64,000 nucleotides of DNA from Pseudomonas sp. MWU13-2100 (GCF_023242365.1 NZ_JALLIX010000015.1:1-64000); one strand, 5' to 3'. Positions 1 through 9,837 are shown, counted from the stretch's first letter. Numbers and translations are program-made. Notes: a model not told the origin generated them from the sequence alone.

Positions 1-54
1 CGGTGTCTGGTGACCTTCAAGAGCCTTCCTATAGGTGCTGGAGGCGTTTGCCAT
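1..54 (-). CDS. ABC transporter ATP-binding protein, N-terminal 18 residues only (polyamine type?)
   Basis: The ATG lies at 54-52 and the frame runs off the left edge, giving MANASSTYRKALEGHQTP. This N-terminus resembles, from memory, the lead-in of Pseudomonas putrescine/spermidine ABC transporter ATPases of the PotG/SpuF kind, which begin similarly before the first beta strand. No Walker motif is inside the window, so the assignment rests on 18 residues plus context: the divergent neighbours at 682-3354 are a gamma-glutamyl-polyamine ligase and oxidase. CCTGTTGGGAG lies just upstream of the ATG and can serve as the ribosome site. Confidence 0.45.
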   Translation of the reverse strand, partial: MANASSTYRKALEGHQTP

Positions 55-681
55 GTGAAACTCCCAACAGGTTTCAGTCGCCAGGCCAACACGGCCTGAC
101 TTAATAGTTGATTGCAAGCCCGCGGCGAGCGGGCTGATTCGGCGCCGCCGTCCTGGCTGCCGGGTCGTGCTTGTTGTTATCGCGGTTTGTTGTTGTCGTG
201 AGGGACGGGCGCGCAAAGACACGCCCGTCTGCGTCACGGGGGCAGTTGAATCGTTGAATGGAGATTGAAGTCGTCAGTCAGCGCGTATCGCGATGTACCG
301 CGGCGCCGAGGGCACGCAAGCACCTGTCGCCGCTGACGTGGCAGGGGGGCGGGTCAATCGGGTTGACGCACGCAGGAACGCCGATCAATGGCTTGAATGC
401 CATTTTTATCACCTCGCAGTTTCACACTTGAACGAGCTTTTCCTGAGCTTAGCCTTGTTGATTTTATTTAACAACTCTCGTGTAAAAAATTCTAAACGTC
501 GAGCGTCGGGTGTTGCTGATTTACCCGCGAGCCAGGGCTGATCCGCCGCTATCGTGCTGAATAACGGCCTGAAAAATAACGGCGCGGGGAAAAATGTTCG
601 CTATTGACTTCACTTTGCCTTTCGGATTGACTGGCTTCGTGAAAGAGCAGTGAACATAATAATTAACACAATAGGTGCCTC
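55..681. other. Divergent intergenic region, polyamine block
   Basis: This 627-bp stretch separates the leftward ABC ATPase from the rightward glutamine synthetase-like gene, so it should hold both promoters. The 293-541 open frame has atypical composition and no good ribosome site, so I do not call it. The nonamer AATAACGGC occurs twice near 560-585. No convincing sigma-54 site, RNA gene or mobile element was seen. Confidence 0.5.
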
Positions 682-2058
682 ATGTCGGTCCCCCTGCGTA
701 CCGTTCAGCTCAACGAAGCGAACGCATTCCTTAAGAAATATCCTGAGGTTTTGTACGTCGACCTTCTGATTGCGGATATGAACGGTGTGGTGCGCGGCAA
801 GCGCATCGAGCGCACCAGTCTCCACAAGGTCTACGAAAAAGGCATCAATCTCCCGGCATCACTGTTTGCCCTGGACATCAACGGTTCGACGGTGGAAAGC
901 ACTGGCCTGGGCCTGGACATCGGCGACTCGGACCGGATCTGCTACCCGATCCCCGATACCCTGTGCATCGAGCCCTGGCAGAAGCGCCCGACCGCGCAAC
1001 TGCTGATGACCATGCACGAGCTCGAAGGCCTGCCGTTCTTCGCCGACCCGCGGGAAGTGTTGCGTCAGGTGGTGAGCAAGTTCGATGACATGGGCCTGAC
1101 CATTTGCGCGGCCTTTGAACTCGAGTTCTATCTGATCGACCAGGACAACGTGAACGGTCGTCCACAGTCGCCACGCTCGCCAGTGTCCGGCAAGCGTCCG
1201 ATGTCGACCCAGGTCTACCTGATCGACGACCTCGACGAATATGTCGACTGCCTGCAGGACATCCTCGAGGGCGCGAAAGAGCAGGGCATCCCGGCTGACG
1301 CGATCGTCAAGGAAAGCGCCCCCGCGCAGTTCGAAGTCAACCTGCATCACGTTGCCGACCCGATCAAGGCCTGCGATTACGCGGTGCTGCTCAAGCGCCT
1401 GGTGAAGAACATCGCCTATGACCATGAGATGGACACCACCTTCATGGCCAAGCCGTATCCGGGCCAGGCGGGCAATGGCCTGCATGTGCACATCTCGATT
1501 CTCGACAAGCAGGGCAACAACATCTTTGCCAGCGAGGATCCCGAGCAGAACGCCGCACTGCGTCATGCGATCGGCGGTGTGCTCGAGACCCTGCCGGCGC
1601 AGATGGCCTTCCTTTGCCCGAACGTCAACTCATACCGTCGTTTCGGTGCGCAGTTCTATGTGCCGAACTCGCCGAGCTGGGGCATCGACAACCGTACCGT
1701 GGCGGTGCGCGTGCCGACCGGTTCCGCCGATTCCGTGCGTATCGAACACCGGGTGGCCGGTGCCGATGCCAACCCGTACCTGTTGATGGCTGGCGTCCTG
1801 GCCGGTATTCACCACGGCCTGACCAACGAAATCGAACCGGGCCCACCGGTGGAAGGCAACAGCTACGAGCAGAACGAACAGAGCCTGCCGAACAACCTGC
1901 GCGATGCATTGCGCGAGCTGGACGACAGCGAAGTCATGGCCAGGTACATCGACCCGCTGTACATCGACGTATTCGTGGCGTGCAAGGAAAGCGAGCTCGC
2001 CGAGTTCGAGAACTCTATCTCGGACCTTGAGTACAACTGGTACTTGCACACGGTTTGA
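682..2058 (+). CDS. Glutamine synthetase family gamma-glutamyl-polyamine ligase (PuuA/SpuI-like)
   Basis: This 458-residue protein has the full class-I glutamine synthetase layout: a beta-grasp domain near residues 17-115, then the catalytic domain. Metal and substrate motifs are present: FELEFY near 145-150, NGLHVHISI near 267, SYRRFG near 317 and NRTVAVRVP near 337. The FELEFY-type motif and the companion FAD oxidase 12 bp downstream fit ligases that attach glutamate to putrescine or related amines in the cytoplasm, rather than ammonia-assimilating GlnA. It starts at ATG 682 after TAGGTGCC. It probably forms an operon with 2071-3354. The exact amine cannot be read from sequence. A distant paralogue lies at 36840-38207. 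Confidence 0.88.
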   Translation: MSVPLRTVQLNEANAFLKKYPEVLYVDLLIADMNGVVRGKRIERTSLHKVYEKGINLPASLFALDINGSTVESTGLGLDIGDSDRICYPIPDTLCIEPWQKRPTAQLLMTMHELEGLPFFADPREVLRQVVSKFDDMGLTICAAFELEFYLIDQDNVNGRPQSPRSPVSGKRPMSTQVYLIDDLDEYVDCLQDILEGAKEQGIPADAIVKESAPAQFEVNLHHVADPIKACDYAVLLKRLVKNIAYDHEMDTTFMAKPYPGQAGNGLHVHISILDKQGNNIFASEDPEQNAALRHAIGGVLETLPAQMAFLCPNVNSYRRFGAQFYVPNSPSWGIDNRTVAVRVPTGSADSVRIEHRVAGADANPYLLMAGVLAGIHHGLTNEIEPGPPVEGNSYEQNEQSLPNNLRDALRELDDSEVMARYIDPLYIDVFVACKESELAEFENSISDLEYNWYLHTV

Positions 2059-2070
2059 TCGGGGAATTTT

Positions 2071-3354
2071 ATGAAACAAACCCATGTAAACAGCTATTAC
2101 GCCGCGACCCGCAATCACACAGGCGACTTCCCGGTTCTTGAGCAATTGGTGGAGTGCGATGTCTGTGTGATCGGTGCCGGCTACACCGGCCTGTCCTCGG
2201 CCCTGTTCCTGGCCGAGGCGGGCTACAGCGTGACCGTGCTCGAAGCGGCCAAGGTCGGTTTCGGTGCCAGCGGTCGCAACGGCGGTCAACTGGTCAACTC
2301 CTACAGCCGTGACGTGGATGTCATCGAGGCGCGCTACGGCGAGAAAACCGCCGAGGTACTGGGCAGCATGATGTTTGAAGGCGCCGACATCATTCGCCAG
2401 CGCATACAGCACTACGATATCCAGTGTGATTACCGTCCGGGTGGCATCTTTGCCGCGCTGAACAAGAAACAGCTCAGAGGCCTGGCCGAGCAGAAAAGCA
2501 GCTGGGAGCGTTATGGCAACAAGAACCTGCAAATGCTCGACGCGGCTGACATCAAGCGTGAAGTGGCTTGCGACAACTACGTCGGCGGCCTGCTGGACAT
2601 GCAGGGCGGTCACATCCACCCGCTGAATCTGGCCCTGGGTGAAGCCTCGGCCCTTATCGGCCTGGGCGGCAAGATCTTCGAGCAATCGGCCGCCGTGGAC
2701 ATCACTTACGGCGAGCCGATCAGCGTGCGCACCGCCAAAGGCGTGGTTCGCGCCAAGTACCTGCTGATCGCCGGCAACGCCTACCTGCCCCAGGATCTCG
2801 ACAGCCGCGTGACCCGCAAAAGCATGCCCTGCGGTTCGCAAATCGTCGTGACCGAGCCACTCTCGGAAAAAGCCGCGCGCAGCCTGATCAGCCACAATCA
2901 CTGCGTCGAAGACTGCAACTACCTGCTCGACTACTACCGCCTGACCGCTGACAACCGCCTGCTCTACGGTGGCGGCGTGGTCTATGGCGCCCGTGAACCG
3001 GACGACATCGAGCAACTGATCAGGCCGAAAATCCTCAAGACCTTCCCGCAATTGAAGGACGTGAAAATCGATTACCGCTGGACCGGCAATTTCCTGCTGA
3101 CCATGTCACGCATGCCGCAATTCGGTCGCATCGAGAAAAACGCCTACTACATGCAAGGCTACAGCGGCCACGGCGTCACCTGCTCGCACCTGGCCGGCAA
3201 GCTGATCTCGGAAGTGATCCGCGGCGACGCCGAACGCTTCGACGCGTTCGCCTCCTTGCCCCATATGCCGATGATCGGTGGCCGTACCTTCCAGGCGCCG
3301 CTGACGGCCATGGGCGCCGCGTATTACGCCCTGCGTGACCGTTTCGGGGTCTAG
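2071..3354 (+). CDS. FAD-dependent gamma-glutamylputrescine oxidoreductase (PuuB-like)
   Basis: This 427-residue D-amino-acid-oxidase-fold enzyme has the dinucleotide signature VIGAGYTGLSSALFLAEAG from about residue 32 and the downstream GASGRNGGQ motif near 65. The C-terminal YMQGYSGHGVTCSHLAGKL segment is typical of the PuuB/OrdL family. Such enzymes oxidise the gamma-glutamylated amine to the aldehyde, releasing ammonia and peroxide. Only 12 bp separate it from the ligase, with GGGGAATTTT before the ATG, so the pair is one transcription unit. An aldehyde dehydrogenase and a gamma-glutamyl-GABA hydrolase, the next steps, are not adjacent. Confidence 0.87.
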   Translation: MKQTHVNSYYAATRNHTGDFPVLEQLVECDVCVIGAGYTGLSSALFLAEAGYSVTVLEAAKVGFGASGRNGGQLVNSYSRDVDVIEARYGEKTAEVLGSMMFEGADIIRQRIQHYDIQCDYRPGGIFAALNKKQLRGLAEQKSSWERYGNKNLQMLDAADIKREVACDNYVGGLLDMQGGHIHPLNLALGEASALIGLGGKIFEQSAAVDITYGEPISVRTAKGVVRAKYLLIAGNAYLPQDLDSRVTRKSMPCGSQIVVTEPLSEKAARSLISHNHCVEDCNYLLDYYRLTADNRLLYGGGVVYGAREPDDIEQLIRPKILKTFPQLKDVKIDYRWTGNFLLTMSRMPQFGRIEKNAYYMQGYSGHGVTCSHLAGKLISEVIRGDAERFDAFASLPHMPMIGGRTFQAPLTAMGAAYYALRDRFGV

Positions 3355-3540
3355 CTTCAAACCGACCGGCGGTCCCTGGAAAAGGGGCCGTCGGCCAATG
3401 CCACCATCACTTTCCGACGACGCTGGCGCACCGGTTTCGCAATATCGGCGCCGATGAGACGCCGATCATCAGCGCGAATACGCCCGCCAACTTCTGAGGT
3501 GAAAGCCGTCTTGATGGCTGTTGCCGATGGGACGAGTCAA

Positions 3541-3565
3541 CCTCCGGGCAATCGCTGCCCGGAGG
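3541..3565. terminator. Bidirectional terminator-like hairpin
   Basis: CCTCCGGGCA, a 5-nt loop and TGCCCGGAGG form a perfect 10-bp GC-rich stem. It lies between the convergent ends of the FAD oxidase (3354) and the leftward gene whose stop is at 3576. The flanking T runs are poor, so it may work with Rho or only as a 3' stabiliser. Confidence 0.6.
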
Positions 3566-3575
3566 TTGTCGCCTG

Positions 3576-4925
3576 TTACTCGAGCAGTTGCTCCAGGCTT
3601 GGATCGCGGATCACCCGCTGCATTGGCTGCGGCGCCTCATTGCCAGACTTCATCATCTTCAACTTCAAGCCAGCAACTTTCGCACAAGCGTTGATGCCGT
3701 TTTCGTAGATCCCGCCCATGTCACACTTCCACTGATAGAAGTTCACCAGTCCGCCCGCCATCTGCAGGCTGAAATCCGTGCTCTGGGTGCCCGGGGTGAA
3801 CGGATGGCCGGCCGGGATGTTCTGGAACCACTTCATCCATTTAGGCGAGCCCACCGGCGGCGGATTTTTCTGGAACAGTGGATTCATGATCGCCACTTGC
3901 GGCGATTCGGCCGTCATGTGGCAGCTCTGGCAGGAGCTGTTGGGATTGTCCACGGGGCCGTTGAGGCGACCGTTCCAACCCAGGTGGGTCGGTGGTAGCT
4001 CCTGGGTGTTGGCGTTGATGGCGGTCTGTTTCAGCGCCGGGTTGATCTTGGTGACGGTCGGTGTCGGGTTGGTGAAGTCATTGCCGGTTTCTTTCGGATC
4101 GTTGCCCCATATGATCCCCACCGGTACCAGGTTGTCCCAACCGGCCTTGCCGGTTTTGGCACCGTTGTACTGGAAGGTGCCGAAGATCCAGCCGGTCTCC
4201 TTCATGCGGGTATCACGTACGGCGATGTCCATCTGGATCAGGGCAACATCCTTTACCTGGCGATTGGCGGAGGTGAAGGTGTCGGTGATATAGCCCTGCC
4301 ACAACACCGGGTTGACCAGAAACGGCACGCTGTTGCGGTCGATGTCGGCAAACAGGGCCTTGCACACGACCGTACCGTTGGGGAAGCTGTTGGGCTGCGA
4401 GGTGTAGCTCGGATCGGGGTTTTGTGGGTCTTTCCAGACCTGGCCGATGGTGTAGGCACCGATGTCGTTGTAGATGCCCACGGCGTAAGTCTGGCCGGTG
4501 GCGGTTTGTGTAGGCGCCAGTTGCTTGACCTGAATCTGCGCTTCCTTGGTCAAGCCATGGATACCCTCACGCCCCAGCGGGCCATAGTGCTGCCACGGCA
4601 TGTGATACCACTGGCGAACCTTGTTTTTCTGAACGTCCCAATTGACGTCGACGTTACCTTCCAGGCAATAGTTTTTCACGGCGTCCATATAGCCACGCCA
4701 GGTTTCAAAATTATTGTCCTGCTTGGCCGGCAGCTTCTTGAAGAACTCCGGCAGCGGGCCTTTGGGCGGTGTGGTGGGATAACTCTGGCTGAGCACGAAT
4801 TTGGCGCCGGTATAGGTGTCGGGTGGCGCGTAGCCATAGTCAGGGTAGGTGCCGGCCTGGGCGGCGACGCTGAACAACGCGGCCGCCACCGCGAATGCTG
4901 TGAGCTTTCCTAGGGGTTGGGTCAT
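3576..4925 (-). CDS. Secreted mono-heme c-type cytochrome-like protein, unknown function
   Basis: This 449-residue protein begins with a cleavable Sec signal (KLTAFAVAAALFSVAAQA). It carries one heme-c motif, CQSCH, near residue 332, followed by about 110 residues with two further cysteines. The ATG at 4925 is preceded by AAGGAG seven bases upstream, whereas the longer TTG reading lacks a site. The protein should be periplasmic and need cytochrome-c maturation. The N-terminal 300 residues match no family I can name. The 833-residue protein at 6650 also ends in a lone heme motif and shares an overall style (many Pro/Asn, substrate-like loops), so the two may belong to one uncharacterised family. 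Confidence 0.75.
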   Translation of the reverse strand: MTQPLGKLTAFAVAAALFSVAAQAGTYPDYGYAPPDTYTGAKFVLSQSYPTTPPKGPLPEFFKKLPAKQDNNFETWRGYMDAVKNYCLEGNVDVNWDVQKNKVRQWYHMPWQHYGPLGREGIHGLTKEAQIQVKQLAPTQTATGQTYAVGIYNDIGAYTIGQVWKDPQNPDPSYTSQPNSFPNGTVVCKALFADIDRNSVPFLVNPVLWQGYITDTFTSANRQVKDVALIQMDIAVRDTRMKETGWIFGTFQYNGAKTGKAGWDNLVPVGIIWGNDPKETGNDFTNPTPTVTKINPALKQTAINANTQELPPTHLGWNGRLNGPVDNPNSSCQSCHMTAESPQVAIMNPLFQKNPPPVGSPKWMKWFQNIPAGHPFTPGTQSTDFSLQMAGGLVNFYQWKCDMGGIYENGINACAKVAGLKLKMMKSGNEAPQPMQRVIRDPSLEQLLE

Positions 4926-5479
4926 CAATCATCTCCTTGATAGCGAAAACGCCTGGCATCGTTTGGGCTTGTGCCCGTCGATGCGGGGGCTTCCTTCATT
5001 TATTTTTGGTCAAGGCCTCGGTTTGATCGCCGAGACGGGCTTCACGGGTGAAACGGGGTATGGATGGTCTACCTCCTCGGCGGTGCCGGACGACTGAGTT
5101 CAATCCCCAACGAATTGCCAGGAATGATCAACAGAGAGGAAACAGAGTGTGCGCAGGGAGGGCGGGGGATTCTGACTATCGACTCCTGTCGATCGCTGGC
5201 CGTTCTTCCTTGCTATCAGGTGTAGGCCATTTTCAGGAAAGTGCCATCCTTTTAGATGGCCGCTAGAGGGACATCGGGGGGGGGCATGCATGTGCCGAAT
5301 CTATCGCGTTGGGCACATCCTATAGTGTGATCAATGGACCGCTGGATTAACGGCTCAGGTCACTAGACAGATATCAAATGGCCGCCTACGCTGCAAATCG
5401 CTACTGTTAGACCTGTGCCTACAAAAGCTTAATACCTGACATCGGATGTAAACTTTTCATTAGCCAGGAGGCTAACCTT
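4926..5479. other. Divergent intergenic region upstream of the nucleoside hydrolase
   Basis: This 554-bp stretch holds promoters for the leftward cytochrome-like gene and the rightward nucleoside hydrolase. It contains a G run near 5275-5283 and is AT-richer toward 5380-5460. I see no RNA gene, repeat or clear operator. The short open frames inside lack ribosome sites. Confidence 0.5.
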
Positions 5480-6556
5480 ATGTCTGTTCAACCGCTTACG
5501 CATGTACTCATCGATACCGATGTCGATTTCGACGATTACATGGCCATGTCGTATTTGCTCAAGCATCATGGGATAAAAGTCGAAGGTATTACCGTGACGG
5601 GGGTGGGCGCTGTTCACTTGAGTCACGGCGTTGAAAACGTCAGCAATTTCCTCACTTTGTTTAATGACCCTGAGATAGAGCGCATTCCCGTTGCGGCGGG
5701 TCTTCAGCGCCCCATGGTGTACAGCAATACCTTTCCCTTTGAAACACGCCAGGCAGCGGATCACCATTACGACGCTCTGTTTCCAAGGAAAAACCCCACT
5801 CCCACGCGAGCTGATGCGCTCGCTTTCTTAAGGGAAACCTTGGAAAAGGCCGATCATAAATTTACCGTGTTAATGATCGGCGGTGGTACGACCTGGGGGC
5901 ATTTGTTCCAGCGCGCTAAAACCGACAGTGCGTTGCAACGCTTGTTGCTCAGCAAAGTAGACCGCATCGTGATGATGGGGGGGAATTTGTTGCCGGAATA
6001 CGTCCAGCCGGGTGCGGGCGGTAATATTATTGACGCTTTGGGCGACGCGCCTTATTACACCAATGAAGTGGCCGAATGGAATATCTTCCTGGATCCGCTG
6101 GGTGCCCAATATGCCTTTGATGGCGGTATCCCGGTGCAGTTGGTTGCGCTGAACGCCAGTAACTTTATCCCCATTACCCAGCCTTTCGTGAGCCAACTCT
6201 CCCGTATTTCAAACCCGGTTGCTCAGTTCCTCACCCACGTGCTGCAAAGCTCGACCATCGCGCCCGGTATCGGCAAATATCTGTATTTTTGGGATCCCCT
6301 GGCGGCCGTCGCCATCACCGACCCTCAGTTTCTTCAATTTACCCGCTATCACCTGCGGGTGGAGCAGGAGCTGAACGAAGAGCAGGATATGACCGGGAAG
6401 TTGGTGCCGGATAACGCGGGTGCCCCAGTCGATGTGGCCCTGTCGGCCGCCCCCGGGTTCGTCACCACACTTTATCTGTACACCATCGCAGGCAACTCGG
6501 CCGAAGCCACCGCCGAAAACATGGCCAAAGCAGCAGAGGTCGTGGCCGCTAAGTAG
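5480..6556 (+). CDS. Inosine-uridine-preferring nucleoside hydrolase family protein
   Basis: This 358-residue protein carries the family calcium/ribose signature as DTDVDFDD at residues 12-19 (usual form DTDPGxDD). It is followed by the GVGAVHLSHGVENVSNF segment and a late conserved aspartate in the FWDPLAAVAITDP motif. The family hydrolyses N-ribosides to base and ribose. No signal peptide is present, so it is cytoplasmic. The start is firm: AGGAGG lies eight bases before the ATG. It is followed after 93 bp by a large secreted propeller/cytochrome gene on the same strand, an unusual partner. The substrate is unknown. Confidence 0.85.
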   Translation: MSVQPLTHVLIDTDVDFDDYMAMSYLLKHHGIKVEGITVTGVGAVHLSHGVENVSNFLTLFNDPEIERIPVAAGLQRPMVYSNTFPFETRQAADHHYDALFPRKNPTPTRADALAFLRETLEKADHKFTVLMIGGGTTWGHLFQRAKTDSALQRLLLSKVDRIVMMGGNLLPEYVQPGAGGNIIDALGDAPYYTNEVAEWNIFLDPLGAQYAFDGGIPVQLVALNASNFIPITQPFVSQLSRISNPVAQFLTHVLQSSTIAPGIGKYLYFWDPLAAVAITDPQFLQFTRYHLRVEQELNEEQDMTGKLVPDNAGAPVDVALSAAPGFVTTLYLYTIAGNSAEATAENMAKAAEVVAAK

Positions 6557-6649
6557 AGTTGCAAGGCAAGGGCCGGCAGCCAGGGAACAGCTACGCCGAT
6601 CAGGGCGCCCCCGCGCCCTGTAGTAGCCGCTATTCAAAGGAGCGAATAT

Positions 6650-9151
6650 ATGAACGTCAAAGCAATGTTGGGTCGACTGTTGCTGTGCCTGGGTGGCGTG
6701 CTGTCGGTCTCGTCGGTTTATGCGGAGAGTGTGATCATCGCCACACCGCAACAAGGTGTGGGGATCACGGTCGATGTCTTTGATCATCCAGAGGCTTCAA
6801 GTGGCACGCCTTCTTCGACGAGCACGGTGCCCTTCAGGCCGCAAGCGTTTTATATACCCTCGGTGCAGTCGTTCAAGGGTAAGGTTTATATGTTCTGGGC
6901 CAACAACAATGACCAAAAGCATATAAATTATGCCACTTCGGCGGAAGGGAAAAACTGGTCTGCCACACAAACTATCAGTGTGGATAGTATTTTTAGTAAT
7001 GTCTCGGTGAGCGTGTTCAATCAAAAATTGGTACTGACCTTTACCGATCCCCAGGGCCGCTTGAAGACCGTCAGCTCCGAAAACGGCACCGGCTGGTCCA
7101 CGGCCAAGCCTATCAGTACGCTCCATACGGCCATCAATAACAAACCGATTGTGTATAACGGACAGCTCTTTGTCTTGTATAGCGAAAACTCAGGTAACGC
7201 TGTTTATTATGTCACCTCGAATGACGGTGTTGCGTGGAGCCGGGAAAATCTGGCCTTCCAGGAAAGCGCCGACAAAATTCTAACGATGGTGCCCGTCGTC
7301 TATAACGGTCAATTGTGGGCTTATTACGCTTTTGAGAACGGCGCCATGTTCGCCCGCACTTACGACCGGGCCGGCCAGTGGGGCGCGAAGCAAGCGCTGA
7401 CGGGGATAAACGGCCAGGGGCCCAGGGGCTTCCTGAACAGTGCAACGATGATCGGCGAGCGCGTGTTTATCAGCAGCAGTTCCAGTACGTTTTATTCAAA
7501 CGACGGGCTGCACTGGAATGCGTATTTCTCCAAACGCTTCCCTGGGAATTCGGCCTATCCATCGGGATTGGGCGTTTCCTATGCCATCACTGCAAACGAT
7601 TTGACCATGAACAATCCGCAACTGCCCGCGGATCTGGCCACGGGCCTTAGCCATACCGATTATGCAACTTTCGCCTGGCGCAGCTTTATCGCACTGAACA
7701 ATGCCGCCAACACACCGTTGCCGGCTAACCGCGGCATTGGCAATCCCTCCAGCAGCTTTGCCGATTCGGGCAAGTTGCCACAATCTCCCAGTCCTTTGTT
7801 GTGGCAAACCTTCGCCCACCGCACCGAGTTGTTTCCTCCAGGAGGGGAAAAAAAAGGCGTAGGCGGCCCTACGCGGCCGTTCGCTTCCAGCCCCCAATAC
7901 AGCTATGTCGCTTTCCCCAACGGTGTGCCTTTAGCCCCTGGCGCGAGTTTTGCTCATTACAACAATCTGGATGAGGCGACTCAAATAGGGCAAAACGCGA
8001 TATTTTTCCCGGTCAACCCGCCACGACCAGCAATGAACGGGAGTCACTATGCCCCTTCGAACGACAGCCAGATCCTGTTCGAGGCCAAGGCCAATCCCGT
8101 CATTTACACGTATGCGCAAGGCCTGAGCATGTACCCGGATCATATCGTCCTGCCCGACGGCGCGGTGGAGGTCAAGGCGGCATGGCGCAAGCTGGCGGAT
8201 ATTCCGGTGGCGCAGCGTGCGCGCTACCATACGGCGACGGTGGTGACCTATCACGGCACCGATAAGGCACCGGTGGCGTACAACGAAGACTATGCCCTGG
8301 TCGCCTTGCATATCATCCATAAGACGGCCAACTACCCGACCTTCATATTCGCCACGTTCGAGCATGAGGATGCGATGACCTTGCCCGACAAGTCGCCGAC
8401 CGGGCTTTACTATATCGCCAACTACGACAAGGTTGCCTACTCGCCGGATAACGGTTCACCGCCGGTTGCTACCTTCTCTGACGGCAACACCACCCATACG
8501 GTGACCCTGCCCAGGGGCGATGTTGTTGACTCGACCCATACTCCGCCCATCTACTCCGGCAGCAACGGGATCCCCAAGGGGCAGGCCGGGCCGATTCGTG
8601 TCGTGCAACCGCAAACCATCTATTCCGAAGTCGCGGCGGTCAACAACCAGGTCAAGCAGCTTATGGACGGCAGCAGCGCGTTCAACAATTCGGTCTGGAA
8701 GCACTACCGGCTTAAAGGGGTGCAGGCCATCCCGTCGAGCACTGAAACCGACCCGGATTATTACCTGGCCAATATCATGGTCGAAAGCAGCCAGCCGGGG
8801 ATTCAACTCTTTCGCGGAAGCAACGTATTCCCCGTTCCGGAGGACAACACCCTGACCAATATGCGCACGGTGAAGAACATCAAGGTGCCGGATTTTGATC
8901 ACAGCACTGGAAGCCAGACCATGGGCGGCTGCATGGGTTGTCATGGCATCGCCCAGAGCACACTGAAACAAGGTTTCAGTTTTCTGTTTGATGCGATCAA
9001 TCGCGCTAACTTCATGGACCCCTCCAGCCCCACCGGCTTTGCGAATCCGGAGACCATAGGTTTGCCGGATACTCGCACCCAGCATGCACGGGCTCTGAAA
9101 TACTCTTTCGGTTTTCAGAACAAAGGCGCGGTTGAGGAGACGGGCAAGTAG
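6650..9151 (+). CDS. Secreted sialidase/lectin-like propeller fused to a c-heme domain
   Basis: This 833-residue protein has a Sec signal peptide (LLLCLGGVLSVSSVYA). Residues 60-300 contain repeated blades ending in GKNWSAT, GTGWSTA, GVAWSRE and GLHWNAY, the periodic pattern of sialidase or fucose-lectin beta-propellers. The remainder, from about residue 340, is a large domain with YATFAWRSFIALN and a single heme motif CMGCH at 761-765. AAGGAG seven bases before the ATG fixes the start. It should be exported and receive one heme. The fusion of a glycan-recognition-type propeller to a cytochrome-like module is uncommon and I cannot assign an activity. It probably shares transcription with the nucleoside hydrolase. 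Confidence 0.72.
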   Translation: MNVKAMLGRLLLCLGGVLSVSSVYAESVIIATPQQGVGITVDVFDHPEASSGTPSSTSTVPFRPQAFYIPSVQSFKGKVYMFWANNNDQKHINYATSAEGKNWSATQTISVDSIFSNVSVSVFNQKLVLTFTDPQGRLKTVSSENGTGWSTAKPISTLHTAINNKPIVYNGQLFVLYSENSGNAVYYVTSNDGVAWSRENLAFQESADKILTMVPVVYNGQLWAYYAFENGAMFARTYDRAGQWGAKQALTGINGQGPRGFLNSATMIGERVFISSSSSTFYSNDGLHWNAYFSKRFPGNSAYPSGLGVSYAITANDLTMNNPQLPADLATGLSHTDYATFAWRSFIALNNAANTPLPANRGIGNPSSSFADSGKLPQSPSPLLWQTFAHRTELFPPGGEKKGVGGPTRPFASSPQYSYVAFPNGVPLAPGASFAHYNNLDEATQIGQNAIFFPVNPPRPAMNGSHYAPSNDSQILFEAKANPVIYTYAQGLSMYPDHIVLPDGAVEVKAAWRKLADIPVAQRARYHTATVVTYHGTDKAPVAYNEDYALVALHIIHKTANYPTFIFATFEHEDAMTLPDKSPTGLYYIANYDKVAYSPDNGSPPVATFSDGNTTHTVTLPRGDVVDSTHTPPIYSGSNGIPKGQAGPIRVVQPQTIYSEVAAVNNQVKQLMDGSSAFNNSVWKHYRLKGVQAIPSSTETDPDYYLANIMVESSQPGIQLFRGSNVFPVPEDNTLTNMRTVKNIKVPDFDHSTGSQTMGGCMGCHGIAQSTLKQGFSFLFDAINRANFMDPSSPTGFANPETIGLPDTRTQHARALKYSFGFQNKGAVEETGK

Positions 9152-9165
9152 GAAGCCGGTGTGGC

Positions 9166-9837
9166 TCACTCCTGCTTCTCGGCCACCAACAGCAATGACT
9201 GAGGCGCAGCACTCTGCGGGTGCTGCGGCTCCTGCAGGCCCGCCAGCCGAAAGCCGGCCATGTCCAGTGCATTGAGCCAACTGGACAAGGTGCGGAAATA
9301 CCAGGGCATGGGCTGCCACTGCCCCTTGAACCCGTCGAAGGTCTCTTTTCGCCAACCATCCTGGTAGTCGCCCGCCGCTGCGGTCCACGGATGCAGCGTC
9401 TGGATCAGCAGCGCGCCGCCAGGGGCGAGCAGGGTGTTCATGGCGGCGAGCAGGGGGATGATGTCCTGGTGCAGCAGGGCGAAGTTGGCGCAGATCAGGT
9501 TGTAGTCGCGGCCGATATCCACCGTCGCCTCTACCAAGGCTTCATAGCTCGCCACCTGCACCCGCGACGAGCCTGCTGCCCGCGCTGCCTCAACCAGCGT
9601 TGCATCGCCGTCCACACCGACCGCGTTGATGCCGCGTTTCTCCAGCGCTCGCAACAGCCAGCCCTCGCCACAACCCAGGTCCAGCACACGCTCGGGCTGG
9701 CGGCCCAGTACCGCCAGCAGGATGGCCTGGTCAGTGACCTGGCGACGGCTTTCGATGGCGCCGCCGCGGACCGCTTCGATCCAGGATTGGGCGTTGTGGT
9801 GCCAGCTTTGCAGGAGGGTGGCTTCGGGGGAGGGCAT
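9166..9837 (-). CDS. Class I SAM-dependent methyltransferase
   Basis: This 223-residue protein has motif I as VLDLGCGEGW near residues 45-54, motif II acidic GVDGD, and the later GGALLIQTLHPW segment, the standard Rossmann-fold layout. I start at ATG 9837 because GGAG lies six bases upstream. A 17-residue upstream extension to 9888 has no ribosome site. The substrate is unknown. It ends 12 bp from the propeller gene in tail-to-tail orientation and is divergent from the LysR gene at 9924. A decayed fragment of a related N-terminus occurs at 13681-13743. Confidence 0.82.
   Translation of the reverse strand: MPSPEATLLQSWHHNAQSWIEAVRGGAIESRRQVTDQAILLAVLGRQPERVLDLGCGEGWLLRALEKRGINAVGVDGDATLVEAARAAGSSRVQVASYEALVEATVDIGRDYNLICANFALLHQDIIPLLAAMNTLLAPGGALLIQTLHPWTAAAGDYQDGWRKETFDGFKGQWQPMPWYFRTLSSWLNALDMAGFRLAGLQEPQHPQSAAPQSLLLVAEKQE

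Noticed and set aside
293..541. Small rightward gene before the first ligase
   Set aside because: No ribosome site and unlikely composition; better read as promoter DNA.
1630..3051. A 473-codon leftward open frame
   Set aside because: Opposite strand of the ligase and FAD oxidase genes, with no ribosome site and no recognisable motif.
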